A stretch of 40,913 nt of DNA from Curtobacterium flaccumfaciens UCD-AKU (GCF_000349565.1 NZ_KB714631.1:491352-532264), one strand, 5' to 3'. Shown: positions 32,667-40,913, counted from the stretch's first letter. Program-made: numbers and translations. Notes: generated by a model from the letters alone, not told the origin.

Positions 32667-33869
32667 TCAGCCGATGGCTGCGCGCAGCACCGCGCGGTAC
32701 CGCTCGCCGATCCGTTCGGTGGAGAACTCCGCCGCCGAGACGACGGCCTGCTCCTGGTAGCGCGTCCGCGCCGTGTCGTCGGTGAGCACGCGCTGCAGTG
32801 CCGCGCGGAGTGCCGGGACGTCGCCCGGGGGTACGAGCACGCCGGACACGTCGTCCTGCACGACGTCCCGGATGCCGGGCAGGTCGCTCGCCACGATCGC
32901 GGCGCCGACCGCCGCGGCCTCGAGCAGGGTCACCGGCAGGCCCTCCTGGTCGCCGTTCGCCGCCGGGATCGACGGAACGGCGACGACGGTCGCCGAGGCC
33001 AGGGTCTCGAGGACCTCGGTGCGGCCACGCTGGCCGAGGAACGACACCGGCAGCCCTGCAGCCTGCTGCTCGAGCTGGGTCCGGTACGGGCCGTCACCGA
33101 CGACGGTGAGCCGCCACGGCACGTCGTCGCCCAGGCCGCGGAGCGCCTCGATCAGGTTGCCGAAGCCCTTCTTCTCGACCAACCGCCCGACGGCGACCAC
33201 GTGGTGCTCCTGTGGCGCGACGCGCGCGCGGGTGTCGCGGGCCGGGCCCAGGTCGACACCCATCGGGATCACGGTCGAGCGTGACTCGGGCACGCCCCAC
33301 TCGGTCAGCCGATCACGCATCTCGGAGTTGACGGTGGTGACGTGCGCTGACCGCCCGAAGATCCACCGCTTGAGGCGGACGAGGGGAGCCGCACGGAGCG
33401 CGTAGATGTCCCCGCCGTGGGTGGTCACGACGACGGGCACGCCCGGAGCGGCCAGGGTCGCGACGAGGGCCTGGGGGATGGCCCAGTGCGCGTGGATGAC
33501 GTCGGGCCTCGCAGAACGCACCACGCGCCGCACGGCCAGGTACTGCGCGAGCACCAGGGCGGGCACCTGCACGATGCGGGAGCGGCGTTCCTTGAGGTTG
33601 TCGAGGATCGCGCCGTCGGCCAGGTCCTCGAAGCGACGCGGGAAGTACGGGTAGCGACGGACCGCGACCTCGCCGATGCGCTCCTTCGTGGCACCGCCGG
33701 GCACGCGGGGCGTGAGGACGAGGGTGTCGAACTCGGTCGCCTCCTGGTGGGCGAGGTCGAGCACGAACGCCGGCACCCCGTCGTCCGGTCGGGCCGGGAA
33801 CGTCGAGCCCAGGACGAGCAGGCGGGGGCGTCCATGGGGGGAGCGGGCGGAGCGAGTGGTGCGGGACAT
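32667..33869 (-). CDS. GT4 family glycosyltransferase
   Basis: 400-residue GT-B enzyme. N-terminal acceptor half starts with RLLVLGSTFPARPDDGVPAF and has VIHAHWAIPQALV and THGGDIYALR. The donor half has VAVGRLVEKKGFGNLIEAL, VVGDGPYRTQLEQ and the EX7E motif in DQEGLPVTLLEAAAVG. The sugar donor and acceptor are not predictable. ATG 33869 is preceded by GAAAGG. It lies divergent from the pyruvyltransferase-like gene (48-bp gap) and convergent with ugd, in an envelope polysaccharide neighbourhood. Confidence 0.88.
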   Translation of the reverse strand: MSRTTRSARSPHGRPRLLVLGSTFPARPDDGVPAFVLDLAHQEATEFDTLVLTPRVPGGATKERIGEVAVRRYPYFPRRFEDLADGAILDNLKERRSRIVQVPALVLAQYLAVRRVVRSARPDVIHAHWAIPQALVATLAAPGVPVVVTTHGGDIYALRAAPLVRLKRWIFGRSAHVTTVNSEMRDRLTEWGVPESRSTVIPMGVDLGPARDTRARVAPQEHHVVAVGRLVEKKGFGNLIEALRGLGDDVPWRLTVVGDGPYRTQLEQQAAGLPVSFLGQRGRTEVLETLASATVVAVPSIPAANGDQEGLPVTLLEAAAVGAAIVASDLPGIRDVVQDDVSGVLVPPGDVPALRAALQRVLTDDTARTRYQEQAVVSAAEFSTERIGERYRAVLRAAIG

Positions 33870-33903
33870 CGTGCCTTTCCGGGGGTGGCGGGGGACGGTC
33901 CGG

Positions 33904-33909
33904 TAGGCT
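33904..33909 (+). promoter_or_regulatory. -10 box of pyruvyltransferase-like gene (leaderless-type)
   Basis: TAGGCT ends 8 nt before the GTG at 33918. Confidence 0.5.
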
Positions 33910-33917
33910 CTCACCCC

Positions 33918-35141
33918 GTGCGCGTACTGATCCACAATAGCGATTCGCCCCACAACCGCGGGGACCGGGCGATCCTCGCCGGCAACGTCGAGCTCGTCCG
34001 CCGCCGGTGGCCCGACGCCGAGATCGTGTCCCTGTCCCAGTACCCCGAGCGGGACGCCGCGTGGTTCGGGATCCGGTTCCTGCCGGTCTCCCCGTACAGC
34101 ACGGGCATCGGCGACCTGTTCGCCCTGCTGCGTGCCGCCCGCGGCGCCGACGTGGTGCTCTGGGGTGGCGGCGAGATCCTGAAGGACTACACGAACAAGC
34201 TCGGCCTCGTGTACTGGTTCGGCAAGATGCTGCTCGTCCGTGCGGTCAACAAGAACCTCGTCGGGGCGTTCCAGGGCATCGGCCCGACCACCGCCGGGGT
34301 CAGCAAGCGCCTGATCCGCGCCACCGTCGACCTGTGCAGCGCGTTCGCCGTCCGTGACGACGAGTCCCGCGAGAAGCTCCTGTCCTGGGGCGTGACGACG
34401 CCGATCGTGTCGTCCTTCGACCCCGCCGTCGTCGGGACGGTCACCCCGCCCGACGCCGAGGTGCTCGAGCGGCTCGAGCGCACCACCGGCCTGACCGCCG
34501 AGCAGCTCGACGGCTCGATCGGCTTCGGCGTCCGCCGCTGGTTCCACTACAAGCGCAGCGGCTGGATCCCGTTCCGGTTCCTGCCGAAGCGTTTCCGCCA
34601 GACCGGTGTCGACAGCGACAAACTCGTGACCTACCGCCAGGCCGTCGCCGACCTGGCCGACCGCGTCATCGACCGCTGGGACGCCGACGTCGTGTTCTAC
34701 CCGATGCACATGGAGGCGTCCGAGGGTGACGCGGCGTTCGCCCGCGAGGTCATCGCGCTGATGCGGCACGCCGACCGCACCCACGTGGTCGAGGCCGACG
34801 AGTTCTCGCCGTCCGAGTACGCCGGGCTGATGTCCCGCAGCCGCCTGTTCCTGGCGAGCCGCCTGCACTCGGCGATCGTGGCGACCATCGCCGGGGTGCC
34901 GGCCGCGGTGCTCTACTACGTCGACAAGGGTCGGCTGTTCTTCGAGCAGATGGGGCAGCAGGCGTACTCGAAGCCGATCGAGGCCGCGCTCGAGCCCACG
35001 TTCGTCGACGACGTCACGGCGCAGCTCGAGGCGCTCGACGCGGACCGCGACACGGTCCGTGCGCAGCTCGCCGAGGGCGTGTCCCGCATGGCGACCGCAC
35101 TCGACGCCGACTTCGCCGAGGCGACGCGCGACGTCCGCTGA
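33918..35141 (+). CDS. Polysaccharide pyruvyl transferase family protein
   Basis: 407-residue protein of the CsaB/WcaK-type family, which adds ketal pyruvate to sugars of cell-wall or extracellular polysaccharides. VLIHNSDSPHNRGDRAILAGNV starts the domain; LWGGGEILKD, GAFQGIGPTTAG and SRLHSAIVATIAGVPA are conserved blocks of the two Rossmann-like halves. GTG 33918 begins the first strand. The cluster of ugd, GT4 and this gene suggests an acidic polysaccharide carrying pyruvate. Ends before a strong hairpin. Confidence 0.85.
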   Translation: MRVLIHNSDSPHNRGDRAILAGNVELVRRRWPDAEIVSLSQYPERDAAWFGIRFLPVSPYSTGIGDLFALLRAARGADVVLWGGGEILKDYTNKLGLVYWFGKMLLVRAVNKNLVGAFQGIGPTTAGVSKRLIRATVDLCSAFAVRDDESREKLLSWGVTTPIVSSFDPAVVGTVTPPDAEVLERLERTTGLTAEQLDGSIGFGVRRWFHYKRSGWIPFRFLPKRFRQTGVDSDKLVTYRQAVADLADRVIDRWDADVVFYPMHMEASEGDAAFAREVIALMRHADRTHVVEADEFSPSEYAGLMSRSRLFLASRLHSAIVATIAGVPAAVLYYVDKGRLFFEQMGQQAYSKPIEAALEPTFVDDVTAQLEALDADRDTVRAQLAEGVSRMATALDADFAEATRDVR

Positions 35142-35167
35142 CACGACGGGCGCGAACGCGCGCCCGT

Positions 35168-35215
35168 GACGGACAGGAGGCCCGTGGCGACACCGCCACG
35201 GGCCTCCTGTCCGTC
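35168..35215. terminator. Bidirectional terminator after pyruvyltransferase-like gene
   Basis: Perfect 22-bp stem (35168-35189 with 35194-35215), loop ACAC. Core GGAGGCCCGTGGC. It lies between convergent genes; the next 132 bp hold only a short GCTCGCT/AGCGAGC dyad. Confidence 0.8.
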
Positions 35216-35347
35216 GTGCGCGCGGTGCGGGCTGCGCTGTCCGGTGCTGGGCCGTCCGCTCCGTGCGCGCTTGAAGGCTCGCTCGGAGCGAGCAACGGCG
35301 CACGGACTGACCAGGTGCGCACGGTGCAGCCGCGTGCCTGACGGGCG

Positions 35348-36346
35348 TCAGCTCGTCCGGGAGGCGAAGCGCTTCAGGTAGGTGATGTCGTTGCGGTAGA
35401 CGTCCTGGTCGCCGGGGAGCGTGCCGCTGGACGCCCACTGCCAGAAGGTCCACTTCGACCAGCTGCGGCCGAGGGTGCCGGGCGTGGTGAAGTCCTTCAC
35501 CGGGTAGATCGCGACGAACAACGGGTTCTTCGAGAACTGGTTGCTGTTGTTCGTGCAGCGCTTCCACCAGTCGGTCGTGGTGTAGATCGCGGGGTACCGA
35601 CCCGTCTTGGCGACGACCGTCCGGTTGAAGTCCTTGATCCAGCTGCGCATCGACGACCACGACTTGCCGTAGCAGGTGCCCTGGGCGGCGCTGCCGTACT
35701 CGATGTCGAGCAGCGGCGGCAGGGTCTTGCCGTCCTTGCTCCACTGGCCGCCGTGCGCGAAGAAGTAGTTCGCCGTCGCGGCGCCGCTCGCCTGGCTCGG
35801 CTGGGCGTAGACGTAGCCACCGCGGTACAGGTTGCGCTGCTTCGCGGTCGCGTACTGCTGCTTGTACGTCGAGCTGACGTACGAGGTGCCCTCGGTCGCC
35901 TTGACGTACACGAACCGGGCGCCGTTGCCGTACGCCTGCCGGAAGTTCACGCTCGGCTGCCACGCGCTGATGTCGAAGCCCTGCACCCGGCCCGGGGGCG
36001 GACCGCCGGCGGAGGCGGCAGCGGCGGAGGAGCTGAGGGCCTGCGCGCTCACGCCGCCGGACAGGGCGTCGGGCGAGGCGGTCGTGACGTGGGACTCGCC
36101 GGCGTGCGCGGCGATGCCGGCACCCATGGTGTGGTTGCCGGTGCGGTCCATCTCCGCGATGGACAGCTGCTCGCTGGGTGCCTCTGCCGCCGGCGCCGCA
36201 GCCGACGTGCCCGCCGTGGGGGCCGGTGCCGCGGTCGCGGGGTCGGTCGTGGTGACGCCGACGGCCGGGCCGCTGGCGAAGGTGATGGCCCCGGCGACGA
36301 CGGCGGCGGTGCCGAGTCCGAGGAGTCTGCTGATCGGTGCGCGCAT
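35348..36346 (-). CDS. Secreted GH25 muramidase (lysozyme)
   Basis: 332-residue secreted protein. Signal peptide: RAPISRLLGLG then a hydrophobic core through about residue 27. Residues 30-120 form an Ala/Ser/Pro-rich low-complexity linker. The GH25 catalytic domain runs from about 121 to the end: GFDISAWQP (D125), KATEGTSYVS (E152), PLLDIEYG (D214 and E216), and YTTTDWW. It would cut the muramic acid-glucosamine link of peptidoglycan, for wall turnover or competition. ATG start 36346, preceded by GGGAAGACGAGACC. No wall-binding repeats or LysM are visible. Confidence 0.92.
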   Translation of the reverse strand: MRAPISRLLGLGTAAVVAGAITFASGPAVGVTTTDPATAAPAPTAGTSAAAPAAEAPSEQLSIAEMDRTGNHTMGAGIAAHAGESHVTTASPDALSGGVSAQALSSSAAAASAGGPPPGRVQGFDISAWQPSVNFRQAYGNGARFVYVKATEGTSYVSSTYKQQYATAKQRNLYRGGYVYAQPSQASGAATANYFFAHGGQWSKDGKTLPPLLDIEYGSAAQGTCYGKSWSSMRSWIKDFNRTVVAKTGRYPAIYTTTDWWKRCTNNSNQFSKNPLFVAIYPVKDFTTPGTLGRSWSKWTFWQWASSGTLPGDQDVYRNDITYLKRFASRTS

Positions 36347-36407
36347 GTGGTCTCGTCTTCCCTGTCGAGATGCCGTGGGCCTGATCTCCCACGCCGAGGT
36401 CCGAGTG

Positions 36408-36413
36408 ATGCTA
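36408..36413 (-). promoter_or_regulatory. Possible -10 box for the GH25 gene
   Basis: On the minus strand TAGCAT about 61 nt upstream of the ATG at 36346; GACATG 16 bp further up is only a weak -35. Confidence 0.3.
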
Positions 36414-36461
36414 CCCGGCCTCGGCGACACATGTCCGTCAGGCGCACACGGGCGGCACCCG

Positions 36462-36493
36462 CCGCGGTGGGCTACCGCCGCGGTGGGCTACCG
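36462..36493. repeat. 16-bp perfect tandem duplication at acyltransferase stop codon
   Basis: CCGCGGTGGGCTACCG occurs twice in a row (36462-36477 and 36478-36493). The second copy contains the stop codon of the acyltransferase gene. Confidence 0.85.
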
Positions 36494-37771
36494 CCGCCGG
36501 CGCGGCGCTGTGTCGGTGTCGTCGGTCTCGACCTCCGGCAGGCGCCCGCGCGAGGCGACCTCGCGCGTGGCGTGCTTCTGCCGGCGGTTGAGGAAGTTGC
36601 GCTCGACGAGCCACCACATCCCGACGCAGATGGCCAGGGTGACCGGGATCACCACGAAGACCATCAGCAGGAACTGCCACTTCGGGTACAGGCCCATCGG
36701 CAGGAGCAGCAGGTTGCCGAGTCCGAGCAGCGGGCTGTGGAAGAGGTAGACCGAGTACGACACGAGGCCGGCGAGCACGAACGGCTTCCAGGCGAAGAAC
36801 CGTGCCAGCCAGGTGTGCTGCCCGGACACGGCTCGGCGTCCCATCCAGGTCAGCAGGATGCCGGCGAAGATGCCGAGGACGACCTCGGACGGCCAGGTCT
36901 GGTGCTGCCAGTAGTCGCGGTTGCGGAAGAAGACGAGGAGCATCCCGACGAACATCGCGGCGACGAACACGCCGCCCTGCCACCGCGGGCCGCCGAGCTT
37001 CGAGGCGTTCAGCTTGCCGGTCAGGTGCTCGTCACGGGCCTTCACGGTGAGTTCGGCGGCCAGCATGCCGACCGCGAAGAGGCCGACGAACCACGGGTGC
37101 ATCCACGAGTAGCGGCTCTCGGAGCCCATCCACATGCCGATCAGGACCAGCGAGGACGCCGTCGCCCAGCCGCCGAAGACCTTCCAGAGCGGCAGGATCA
37201 GCAGCGGCATGAGGAAGTAGATCTGCCACTCGACGGCGACCGTCCACATCGGGCCGTTGATCTTGCCGATGTACTGCGGGAAGAAGTCGTGCACCAGGAA
37301 GAAGTGCGTGAGGAAGGTTCCCCACCCCATCGGCAACTTCGTGTCCCACTGCGTGCCACCCGGCTGCCCCATCACGGGGACGAACAGGATGATGAGCGCG
37401 AAGACGACGAGCGACGCCCAGTACGGCGGGATGATCCGTCGTGCGCGGCGCCAGATGAACTTCCAGAAGCCTCCCGGCAACCGGTAGCGGTCGAACCGGG
37501 TCACGACGGGGAGCATCAGCACGTAGCCGGACAGCACGATGAACAGCGGGACGCCGAGGTAGCCCCACCCGATGAACGGACGGAGCCACGGCAGCTCGGT
37601 CGGACCGGTGCCCCGCATCCCCGTGAAGAGGTACGCGTGGTAGAACACCACGGCGAGGGCGGCGAGTCCGCGGAGACCGTCCAGGTACGGGAACTCGAGA
37701 CGGCCCCCGGCTCGGGGAGCGGCGGCCCTCGGTTCGGCTGCGGTTTCGGCTGCGCGGGTTTCGGTGGCCAA
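36488..37771 (-). CDS. Acyltransferase-3 family membrane protein (OafA/YrhL-like)
   Basis: 427-residue protein with about ten transmembrane helices. FPYLDGLRGLAALAVVFYHAYLF carries the family's R/xxR-type motif and the catalytic His near the first helix. It acylates surface polysaccharides or lipids (commonly O-acetylation). The C-terminal 40 residues are cytosolic and charged. TTG start at 37771: GAGGA lies 7 nt upstream and the next start-like codons are inside the conserved part; an ATG start is not available without a long unrelated extension. Its 3' end has a duplicated 16-bp stretch. Confidence 0.87.
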   Translation of the reverse strand: MATETRAAETAAEPRAAAPRAGGRLEFPYLDGLRGLAALAVVFYHAYLFTGMRGTGPTELPWLRPFIGWGYLGVPLFIVLSGYVLMLPVVTRFDRYRLPGGFWKFIWRRARRIIPPYWASLVVFALIILFVPVMGQPGGTQWDTKLPMGWGTFLTHFFLVHDFFPQYIGKINGPMWTVAVEWQIYFLMPLLILPLWKVFGGWATASSLVLIGMWMGSESRYSWMHPWFVGLFAVGMLAAELTVKARDEHLTGKLNASKLGGPRWQGGVFVAAMFVGMLLVFFRNRDYWQHQTWPSEVVLGIFAGILLTWMGRRAVSGQHTWLARFFAWKPFVLAGLVSYSVYLFHSPLLGLGNLLLLPMGLYPKWQFLLMVFVVIPVTLAICVGMWWLVERNFLNRRQKHATREVASRGRLPEVETDDTDTAPRRRR

Positions 37772-37874
37772 CGAACGTCCTCGTGGTGGTCGGAGCGGGG
37801 TCCCCGGCAGTCTCCCACACGCCGAGCGTCCCTCGCGATCCGGCCCGGTGCGGTCCGACAAGCGATCGGATGTC

Positions 37875-39749
37875 ATGATGAAGCACGTGACCGTGACGAC
37901 GCCCGCAGCACCGCAGTCCGCCCACGAGCCCGTTCGAGGCCGTTCGGGGACGGCTTCCCGACGGTACCGGCACCTGGTCGCACCCCTGCTCCTCGCGGTC
38001 CTCACGGTGGTCGGCGTCGTCCTCTGCGCTGCGGTGGCCTACCACAACCGTCTCGGCGTCACCAACGTCGACGGCATCTCCTACATGGGCATCGCGCGCG
38101 AGTACGCGAACGGCTGGCTGCCCGATGCGATCAACGCGTACTGGTCGCCGCTGGTCTCGTGGATGATGGCGCCGTTCGTCGCGCTCGGCCTCGGCCTGCA
38201 GACGGCCTTCGCGATCGTCAACTGCTTCGCCGCGGCCGTGGTGCTCGGCATCGGCGGGTGGCTCGTCTGGTCGCAGAACCACCGCATCGTCCCGGCCCTG
38301 GTCTTCATGGTCACGGCGATCCCCGCGCTGATGAGCGCCGTGCCGGTGCAGACCCCGGACCTGCTCGTCGTCGCGTGGGTCGTCGGGTTCCTCTGGGCAC
38401 TCCGGTGGGCCGACCAGGCGCTGCACGGATCGACGCGGGCGCGGGTCGTCTCCGGGGCCGTGCTCGGTGCCGTCGCAGCCCTCGGCTACTTCACCAAGCT
38501 GTTCCTGCTGCCGGTGGCCATCGGTGCCGTGATCCTCTGGCTGCTGCTGCGCGTCTGGTCCGCCCGCCGTCGCCACGAGCCCGTGCGGCACTGGTGGACG
38601 GCGCCCGTCGCGACGATCGTCGTGTTCGTCGTCGTCATCGCCCCCTGGGTCGGTGCCCTGACCGCCAAGTACGACACCGTGACGCTCGGGTCGTCGCTGT
38701 CGGTCAACATCGGTTCGAAGTTCGACGACGGCGGTCGAGCCACGGACTGGCCGTTCCTGCCGGTCCCGCCCAACGACCACGCCTTCTCGCCGAACGAGGA
38801 CTTCACCCCGTCGGTCTACAAGCAGGGCCCGATGGACAACCCGGACCCCGCCGTGGTGCCGCCGGCCACCTCGTCGTCCAGCGACGACACCGCGCCGAAG
38901 GTCACGAAGGAGTCCGGCATCGCCGCCCGCGCCGGCTACTACCTGCACGAGCGCATGCTCGCCCTGCCGTACTACCTGCAGAAGATCAGCACGTTCGCCC
39001 CGTTCGCGGCGCCGATCGCGCTGCTCTTCGCCGCCGCACTCGTCATCGGTGTCGTGCGCTTCCGCCGCTACGCCTTCACCTGCATCGTCGCCGCGACGAC
39101 CCTGGTCTACTTCGTCGGCTACGGCATGATCACGTCGTCGTCGAGCGGCGGCGGCAACGCGCGCTACTACTGGCCGCTCTTCTACCTGACCGCGATGATC
39201 GGTGCGCTCATGCTGCCGGCGGTCTGGCGACTGGTGCGCCGTCGTGGCGTGGTGCGGACGATCGTCGCGTGCCTGGCGATCGCCGTGGTGCCCCTGGCGT
39301 CGTACACGCAGAACTGGCTCGGATCGCCGGCGCCGTTCTACCCGTCGGTCAACCGGACCGAGCCGCTGCGCGTCCTCGGCCCGACCCGGGTGCCGGAGAT
39401 CGTCCGGCTCGCCGACCAGATCCGGGCGAGCGGCGCGCTCCCCGAGGACGCCACCGTCATCGGGTCGAACTACCGGTCGCTGGCGTCGCTCGCCTTCCTG
39501 ACCGACACGCGTGTGTACGGTCGCTCAGGTCAGGGGTACACCTACCAGTCGGACGCGATGCGCAAGCTGTTCCTCGACCAGGGCGTGCAGTACTTCGTGC
39601 AGTTCGACGCGGCCACCGCCCCGGCGCGCGACTACTCGGCGGCCGGCAAGGTCGTCGGCACGTACAACGCGACGATCTCGTGCAGCACCGACCGGTCGAC
39701 CGACCCCGAGGTCCCCTGCCGCGTCCAGGTCATCAAGCTCGCCCGGTAG
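37875..39749 (+). CDS. Multi-pass membrane protein, GT39-like putative glycosyltransferase
   Basis: 624-residue membrane protein with about ten helices in residues 30-500 and an extracytoplasmic C-terminal domain (residues about 500-624). The loop after helix 1 (NVDGISYMGIAREYANGWLPDAINAYWSPL) has the acidic residue and layout of the GT39/ArnT superfamily, which uses polyprenyl-phosphate sugars. A long Ser/Asp-rich loop occupies about 290-390. Substrate unknown. Two adjacent ATGs (37875 and 37878) are possible; no strong ribosome-binding site. Divergent from the acyltransferase gene with a 103-bp gap. Confidence 0.72.
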   Translation: MMKHVTVTTPAAPQSAHEPVRGRSGTASRRYRHLVAPLLLAVLTVVGVVLCAAVAYHNRLGVTNVDGISYMGIAREYANGWLPDAINAYWSPLVSWMMAPFVALGLGLQTAFAIVNCFAAAVVLGIGGWLVWSQNHRIVPALVFMVTAIPALMSAVPVQTPDLLVVAWVVGFLWALRWADQALHGSTRARVVSGAVLGAVAALGYFTKLFLLPVAIGAVILWLLLRVWSARRRHEPVRHWWTAPVATIVVFVVVIAPWVGALTAKYDTVTLGSSLSVNIGSKFDDGGRATDWPFLPVPPNDHAFSPNEDFTPSVYKQGPMDNPDPAVVPPATSSSSDDTAPKVTKESGIAARAGYYLHERMLALPYYLQKISTFAPFAAPIALLFAAALVIGVVRFRRYAFTCIVAATTLVYFVGYGMITSSSSGGGNARYYWPLFYLTAMIGALMLPAVWRLVRRRGVVRTIVACLAIAVVPLASYTQNWLGSPAPFYPSVNRTEPLRVLGPTRVPEIVRLADQIRASGALPEDATVIGSNYRSLASLAFLTDTRVYGRSGQGYTYQSDAMRKLFLDQGVQYFVQFDAATAPARDYSAAGKVVGTYNATISCSTDRSTDPEVPCRVQVIKLAR

Positions 39750-39770
39750 CGCGAGCGACGGGGCGAGCGA

Positions 39771-39800
39771 GGGCCGCAGCGGCACCGCAGGGAGCGGCCC
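39771..39800 (+). terminator. Weak hairpin between membrane protein genes
   Basis: GGGCCGC (39771-39777) pairs with GCGGCCC (39794-39800), loop 16 nt. Twenty-one bases after the stop, before a new -10 box. Weak. Confidence 0.35.
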
Positions 39801-39811
39801 GCCCCACCGTC

Positions 39812-39817
39812 TACCAT
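39812..39817 (+). promoter_or_regulatory. -10 box for the flippase-like gene
   Basis: TACCAT 33 nt upstream of the TTG at 39851, giving a short leader with a ribosome-binding site. Confidence 0.4.
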
Positions 39818-39850
39818 GACCTGAGCCCGAGACCTGAGCAGGAGACCCGT

Positions 39851-40882
39851 TTGTCCGTCAGCACCAGCGACACCCCCGCGCCCGAGGGGAAGCGTCCGTC
39901 GAAGCGACGACGGTTCCTCGGCAAGGCGATCCCGATCGTCTTCTACGTCCTGCTCGCGGTGTTCCTCGTGCTGTACGTGCGCGGCGTCGACTGGGGGCAG
40001 CTCGCCGGACTCGACTGGCAGTGGTCGTGGGTGGCCCTCGCGACGGTGATCAGCCTCGGGTTCCGCTACTGGGGCGTCGGCATCTGGTTCTACCTGCTGC
40101 GACGACTCGGTGCGACCGGGCTGAAGGGCAGTGGCGTCACCCTGACCTACGTGTACGCGAAGTCCTGGATGGGCCGCTACATCCCGGGTGCTGCCACCTG
40201 GATCATCGGCAAGGTCTACTTCGCCTCGAAGCACGGCGTCTCGAAGGCCCGTCTCGGTGTGAGCGGCCTGCTCGAGGGTGCCCTGCAGATCGCCGCGACC
40301 CTGGCCCTGGCGCTCGTGCTGCTGCTCATCGACCCGCGCACCCACAACCTCGACCCGTGGCTCATCGTCCTGATGATCGCGGCGTTCGTCGGCTGTGTCG
40401 TCTGCCTGATCCCGCGGGTCTTCGTGTTCCTGATCGGGATCGCGCTGAAGATCCTGCGCCGCAAGCCGCTCGAAGCCGACGTCCGCCCGAACCTCGGCAC
40501 CGTCCTCGGCGGGGCCGGTCTCTACGTCGCCGGAGCGGTGCTGTCCGGCACGGCGTACTACTTCATCACCCTCGGGGTGTACCCCTCGCTGAAGATCACC
40601 GACGCGGCCTTCGTGATCGGTGCCGCCAGCATGGCCTCGGCGATCAGCATGCTGGCCGTCTTCGCGCCCGGCGGGCTCGGTGTCCGCGAGGGCGTCCAGG
40701 CCCTCCTGCTGGCCCTCGTGATGCCGGTGCCGATCGCCCTCGTGGTCGTCGTCGTCACCCGTGTCTGGAGCCTCGCGGTCGACGGACTCTTCCTGCTCTG
40801 CGCCGCGGCCCCCACGTGGTTCCGGCGCGACCGGCCGACGGACGACCCCTCCGCGGTCGAGGGTGGCGTCCCCGCCGCCTGA
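39851..40882 (+). CDS. Lysylphosphatidylglycerol synthase TM / UPF0104 flippase-like membrane protein
   Basis: 343-residue membrane protein with about eight helices. A Lys/Arg-rich N-terminus (GKRPSKRRRFLGKA) precedes the first helix. SWMGRYIPGAATWIIGKVYF and FAPGGLGVREGVQALLL are the two conserved blocks of the LPG_synthase_TM (UPF0104) family. Members are thought to flip or transfer lipid-linked molecules; no catalytic C-terminal domain as in MprF is present. TTG start at 39851 with AGGAGA about 7 nt upstream; the large upstream open frame is antisense to other genes. The gene ends 31 bp before the window edge. Confidence 0.85.
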   Translation: MSVSTSDTPAPEGKRPSKRRRFLGKAIPIVFYVLLAVFLVLYVRGVDWGQLAGLDWQWSWVALATVISLGFRYWGVGIWFYLLRRLGATGLKGSGVTLTYVYAKSWMGRYIPGAATWIIGKVYFASKHGVSKARLGVSGLLEGALQIAATLALALVLLLIDPRTHNLDPWLIVLMIAAFVGCVVCLIPRVFVFLIGIALKILRRKPLEADVRPNLGTVLGGAGLYVAGAVLSGTAYYFITLGVYPSLKITDAAFVIGAASMASAISMLAVFAPGGLGVREGVQALLLALVMPVPIALVVVVVTRVWSLAVDGLFLLCAAAPTWFRRDRPTDDPSAVEGGVPAA

Positions 40883-40913
40883 CGCGGCAGCGAGTGTGCA
40901 GAAGACGTCGGGT

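Noticed and set aside
35753..40882. A very long plus-strand open frame (1709 codons)
   Set aside because: Most of it is antisense to the GH25 and acyltransferase genes and out of frame with the GT39-like gene. Only the last 343 codons are real (flippase-like protein).

Overview
The window is about 41 kb of very GC-rich DNA. It carries acyl-CoA carboxylase alpha, beta and epsilon subunits, a four-gene sdhCDAB operon, frequent GTG and TTG starts, and many start codons 6-8 nt behind a TANNNT box (leaderless-type promoters). Together these point to a high-GC actinobacterium, most like Microbacteriaceae (Curtobacterium-like); this placement is inference from gene content, not a database match. The genes look chromosomal and mostly housekeeping. 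I see no phage, insertion sequence, integrase, CRISPR array, tRNA or rRNA.

Layout. 25-4242 (minus): a stand-alone TNT-domain protein, then succinate dehydrogenase sdhC-D-A-B. 4321-6859: a GT4 mannosyltransferase-like gene divergent from manC, which makes GDP-mannose. 7058-18941 (plus): a nucleoside uptake and salvage island with a BMP-family lipoprotein, an ABC ATPase, two permeases, cdd, a pyrimidine-nucleoside phosphorylase, add, a PTS IIA/IIB pair with no IIC, a purine-nucleoside phosphorylase and a PGM2-type mutase. Imported nucleosides would be deaminated, phosphorolysed, and the pentose-1-phosphate isomerised into central metabolism. 19134-20087: a solitary AbiEi/DUF559 protein bracketed by two related hairpin repeats. 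20167-21954 (minus): biotin carboxylase/BCCP alpha subunit. 22034-24102: maf and a TrmA/RlmD-type methyltransferase with start codons only 14 bp apart. 24279-27303: response regulator, histidine kinase and a kinase-like partner without ATP-binding boxes. 27304-27939: the one long non-coding gap, rich in hairpins. 27940-31217: accE-accD (minus), birA and a PH-domain membrane protein (plus). 31288-40882: an envelope polysaccharide region with UDP-glucose dehydrogenase, a GT4 enzyme, a pyruvyltransferase, a GH25 muramidase, an acyltransferase-3 protein, a GT39-like membrane protein and a flippase-like membrane protein.

The most unusual observations are these. A roughly 57-residue insertion in Maf contains DNA that matches an intergenic terminator hairpin at 35 of 45 positions. 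The AbiEi/DUF559 gene is flanked by 42-bp direct hairpin repeats. A duplicated ribosome-binding junction creates a 20-codon coupling ORF between the ABC ATPase and its permease. A PTS IIA/IIB pair lacking a IIC sits inside the nucleoside operon. The long gap holds a perfect 22-bp palindrome and possible small-RNA signals. All alignments were made by eye.
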